Below, piece by piece: positions 61,825 through 64,000 of a DNA stretch of 64,000 nucleotides. A program made the translations under genes and the position numbers. This stretch comes from Neobacillus sp. PS3-40 (lineage in GTDB: Bacteria > Bacillota > Bacilli > Bacillales > Cytobacillaceae): positions 1,674,001-1,738,000 of the forward strand of contig NZ_CP133266.1 of assembly GCF_030915485.1 (NCBI RefSeq), written 5' to 3'. Every line of letters starts with the position of its first letter. The first letter of the stretch is position 1. Under the pieces are notes generated by a model. That model was not told the origin of the DNA and made no database searches. It saw only the letters and a program-made list of their open reading frames with translations.

Positions 61825-61861
61825 GTTAGGGGTGGGACTGATTCCAATATGGCAGGAGAAT

Positions 61862-62806
61862 TTATACTTCCTTTTTCAAGGATTTAATATTTCCAAGTTG
61901 AATGAGCTGACGATCGCGAGTATTAATCTTTTGAAAAGCGGTTGAATCCTCGTATGTATAAATGCCCTCACCTGATTTTGTTCCCAGTTTTCCCTGTTTG
62001 ACCAACTCCCGAATAATTGCTGGAGCCCCCTTACTTTCGTCTAAATCAGCTGCCACATTATCAAATACACTTTGCCATGTATCAAGCCCACCAAAGTCAG
62101 CAATCTCAATTGGACCAGTAAAAGCCCACCGAGATCCTGGTCCAGCAGTTATAGCTGTATCGATATCTCTTGCACTAGCCACACCTTCGTTTAATAAATA
62201 AAAAGCTTCACGCATTAACGCTGTTTGTAAACGATTTGCGATAAATCCGGAAATTTCTTTTTTTAGAAGAATGGGTGATTTACCAATGTTCCGAATTAGA
62301 TCTAGTGTATCTTCAACTATTTCGGGTTTTGTTTGATCATGTTTCACAATTTCAACTAGTGAAACTAAATGAGCTGGATTGAAGAAATGCGTTATGATCA
62401 TTCTTTCTGCGAACGAGGTTTTCTCCATCAACCGGGAAATCGGAAACGTCGACGTATTAGAAGCAACAATCGTGTGCGGTTTCATCATTTGTTCCAATTT
62501 TTGATAAAGGTCCCATTTTAGCTCGATTACTTCTGGAACAGCCTCAAGTATGAAATCCGCCTCTCGGATTGATTCCTCCAAATGAACAGTATACGAGATT
62601 TTGGATAAAGCTAGATGTTTTTCATCCTCATCTACTTCTGCTTCCTCAACAAGTAGAGATAGGTTATCTGAAATTCTATTTTTGGCTTTTAATAAAGACT
62701 CGTTATTTACATCATGTAACATGACAGAATAACCATTTACTGCAAAAATTTGGGCAATGCTGCTTCCCATCACACCGGAACCAATGACTGTAATATTTTC
62801 GATCAT
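61862..62806 (-). CDS. 3-hydroxyacyl-CoA dehydrogenase family protein
   Basis: The 314 residues begin with the NAD-binding motif ITVIGSGVMGSSIAQIFAVNGY, and the active-site region is MIITHFFNPAHLVSLVEIV; the C-terminal dimer domain has GFIANRLQTALMREAFYLLNEGVASARDIDTAITAGPGSRWAFTGPIEIADFGGLDTW. The ATG at 62806 follows GAGAGGGGAATTAAA; the longer frame to 62866 has no site. It could be 3-hydroxybutyryl-CoA dehydrogenase or act on a related acid. It follows a sigma-54 activator gene on the same strand. Confidence 0.9.
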   Translation of the reverse strand: MIENITVIGSGVMGSSIAQIFAVNGYSVMLHDVNNESLLKAKNRISDNLSLLVEEAEVDEDEKHLALSKISYTVHLEESIREADFILEAVPEVIELKWDLYQKLEQMMKPHTIVASNTSTFPISRLMEKTSFAERMIITHFFNPAHLVSLVEIVKHDQTKPEIVEDTLDLIRNIGKSPILLKKEISGFIANRLQTALMREAFYLLNEGVASARDIDTAITAGPGSRWAFTGPIEIADFGGLDTWQSVFDNVAADLDESKGAPAIIRELVKQGKLGTKSGEGIYTYEDSTAFQKINTRDRQLIQLGNIKSLKKEV

Positions 62807-62902
62807 TTTAATTCCCCTCTCATACTCTTTAAATTTGCAGTCGTATCCATTAAATTTCATTTCCACCCAAGAATCTACTCTCGTTAACTACCCCGCGTTT
62901 CT

Positions 62903-64000
62903 CTATTTAATATCATATAATTTGCATTTCTCGTAAAAACTCGTTTTCCCTATTCCTAATAGTTTAGCCGCTTCTAGCTTATCGCCTTTGGTAGCATTCA
63001 AAGCATTTTGAATCGCTTGCTTTTCAACTAGGGCAAGAGTTTCCTTTAATGGTTGAACCGGAATGGGAGTAGATTCTGCAATTTGGTTACTTGTATTTGG
63101 TTGGGTTAATTCGTTGCTCTTAGTCATTTGATCACGTAAATATAAGGGCAAGTCTGCCATTTGGATCGTTTGACCATCTAGTACATTTATAGACCGTTCA
63201 AGTACATTCTCAAGTTCTCGAATGTTTCCTGGCCACGAATGCTGTATAAGCTTTTCTATCACTTCAAAGGATAGTTCTATTCCTTTTCGAAAGAACTTTT
63301 TTTCTAGTTTTTTCAATATTCTTACAGAAATAAGCGGAATATCCTCTTTTCGTTTTCTCAAAGGGGGAATTTCTATTTTAATGACATTTAAACGATAGTA
63401 TAAGTCCTGACGAAAATTTCCTTCCTCCACCATTTTTTCTAAATCACGATGTGTTGCTGCAATGATCCGGACATCAACAGGAATAGACTTTTGTCCACCT
63501 ACTAGCTGTACCTCTTTTTCCTGCAAGACTCTCAAAAGTTTACTTTGCATAGAGAGCGGCATGTCCCCTATTTCATCAAGGAAAAGAGTCCCGTTATTAG
63601 CGATTTCAAACTGCCCCTTCTTTCCTCCCTTTTTTGCTCCTGTAAATGCTCCATCCTCGTATCCAAATAGTTCTGATTCTAATAAATGCTCCGGTATAGA
63701 TGAGCAGTTTATCGCAACAAATGGTAGGGATGAACGCATGCTGTTGTTATGGATTGCATGAGCAAAAATTTCCTTTCCAGTACCAGACTCACCCATTAAT
63801 AATACAGATGATTGACTTCCAGAGATTCTTTCTGCAAGCTTTTTTACAGCAAGGAATGTAGCACTATCCCCAATTAAGTCATTGAAAGAATACTTACTTT
63901 TCAAATCCTTTTCAACTTTTGTTTTATAATATTTCAGCTCTTCAACAAGATGCTGAATTTTACTTTTATACATCTGCCATTCCTCAGGGCTGCGGAACGT
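62903..64000 (-). CDS. Sigma-54-dependent transcriptional activator (partial)
   Basis: The visible part holds a AAA+ domain with Walker A GESGTGKEIFAHAIH, the sigma-54 contact loop ESELFGYEDGAFTGAKKGG, Walker B GTLFLDEIGDMPL and VRIIAATHRDLEKMVEEG. It ends with a Fis-type HTH (EKQAIQNALNATKGDKLEAAKLLGIGKTSFYEKCKLYDIK). An ATG lies at 63973, but the frame stays open to the edge (reading TFRSPEEWQ), so an N-terminal PAS or other sensory domain probably lies beyond the window. It is placed directly upstream of the dehydrogenase gene, a plausible target, although no -24/-12 promoter was found between them. Confidence 0.93.
   Translation of the reverse strand, partial: TFRSPEEWQMYKSKIQHLVEELKYYKTKVEKDLKSKYSFNDLIGDSATFLAVKKLAERISGSQSSVLLMGESGTGKEIFAHAIHNNSMRSSLPFVAINCSSIPEHLLESELFGYEDGAFTGAKKGGKKGQFEIANNGTLFLDEIGDMPLSMQSKLLRVLQEKEVQLVGGQKSIPVDVRIIAATHRDLEKMVEEGNFRQDLYYRLNVIKIEIPPLRKRKEDIPLISVRILKKLEKKFFRKGIELSFEVIEKLIQHSWPGNIRELENVLERSINVLDGQTIQMADLPLYLRDQMTKSNELTQPNTSNQIAESTPIPVQPLKETLALVEKQAIQNALNATKGDKLEAAKLLGIGKTSFYEKCKLYDIK

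Noticed and set aside
62807-62902. A -24/-12 sigma-54 promoter upstream of the dehydrogenase gene
   Set aside because: No GG/GC pair with the TGGCAC-N5-TTGC pattern was found in the gap next to the sigma-54 activator gene.

Overview
The window is chromosomal DNA from a low-GC, Gram-positive, endospore-forming member of the Bacillaceae (Bacillus in the broad sense). The grounds are a minor spore protein, two CotF-like coat proteins and a GerP-type germination protein, two S-box (SAM) riboswitches, an exact FadR box, DasR/NagR-type operators, AGGAGG-type ribosome binding sites throughout, and a gene order close to the Bacillus subtilis yus region (metQ-metI-metN-yusD ... yusF-gcvH-yusI-fadE-fadA-fadN-fadM-yusU). 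No rRNA, tRNA or CRISPR array was seen.

Layout. 1-4.9 kb: methionine ABC importer metNIQ (metQ runs off the left edge) and an O-acetylhomoserine sulfhydrylase, each behind its own promoter and SAM riboswitch, then yusD. 5-10 kb: an MFS transporter, a possible small RNA, a lipoprotein, and yusF, gcvH, yusI. 10.3-17.2 kb: the fatty-acid beta-oxidation operon fadN-fadA-fadE with a FadR operator, a small spore protein and proline dehydrogenase. 17.4-22.3 kb: coat proteins, yusU, rodA-like, a GalT/HIT-like protein, uppP and azoR. 22.5-29.1 kb: a HTH plus binding-protein-like regulator, an OmpR-type two-component pair, a divergent orphan histidine kinase, and gndA. 29.1-32.3 kb: an accessory island with a frameshifted IS3-family element, an IS1182-like transposase remnant and palindromic repeats. 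32.3-38.5 kb: a cystine-type amino-acid ABC transporter, an APC permease, a small membrane protein, nadE and a GerP-like gene. 38.5-47 kb: thioesterase, serine hydrolase, CDF transporter, GNAT, AI-2E-family protein, a PLP enzyme and a PAS kinase. 47-52.2 kb: an ABC-2 exporter with its own NarL-type two-component system, like the linearmycin LnrJKLMN system. 52.4-59.6 kb: an orphan amino-acid permease, a LiaG-like protein, an RmlD-like reductase, the nagA-nagB and nagR-SIS amino-sugar genes and a minisatellite. 59.6-64 kb: a UbiB/ABC1 kinase-like protein, a 3-hydroxyacyl-CoA dehydrogenase and a sigma-54 activator that runs off the right edge.

The most unusual content is intergenic. (a) Four MITE-like elements of 158-163 bp have GGCTSTTTTC termini and each is flanked by a perfect 8-bp target duplication. 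(b) Four copies of a GC-rich palindrome of about 130 bp run from TGTTGATT to AATCAACA. (c) A three-hairpin repeat of about 100 bp has three full copies and several fragments, one copy lying inside the S-box leader of metN. (d) A two-copy relative of (c) is also present. (e) A phased 20-bp minisatellite lies at 59.3 kb. (f) Two isolated terminators, at 6.4 and 26.06 kb, may end small RNAs. The protein-coding genes are mostly conventional.
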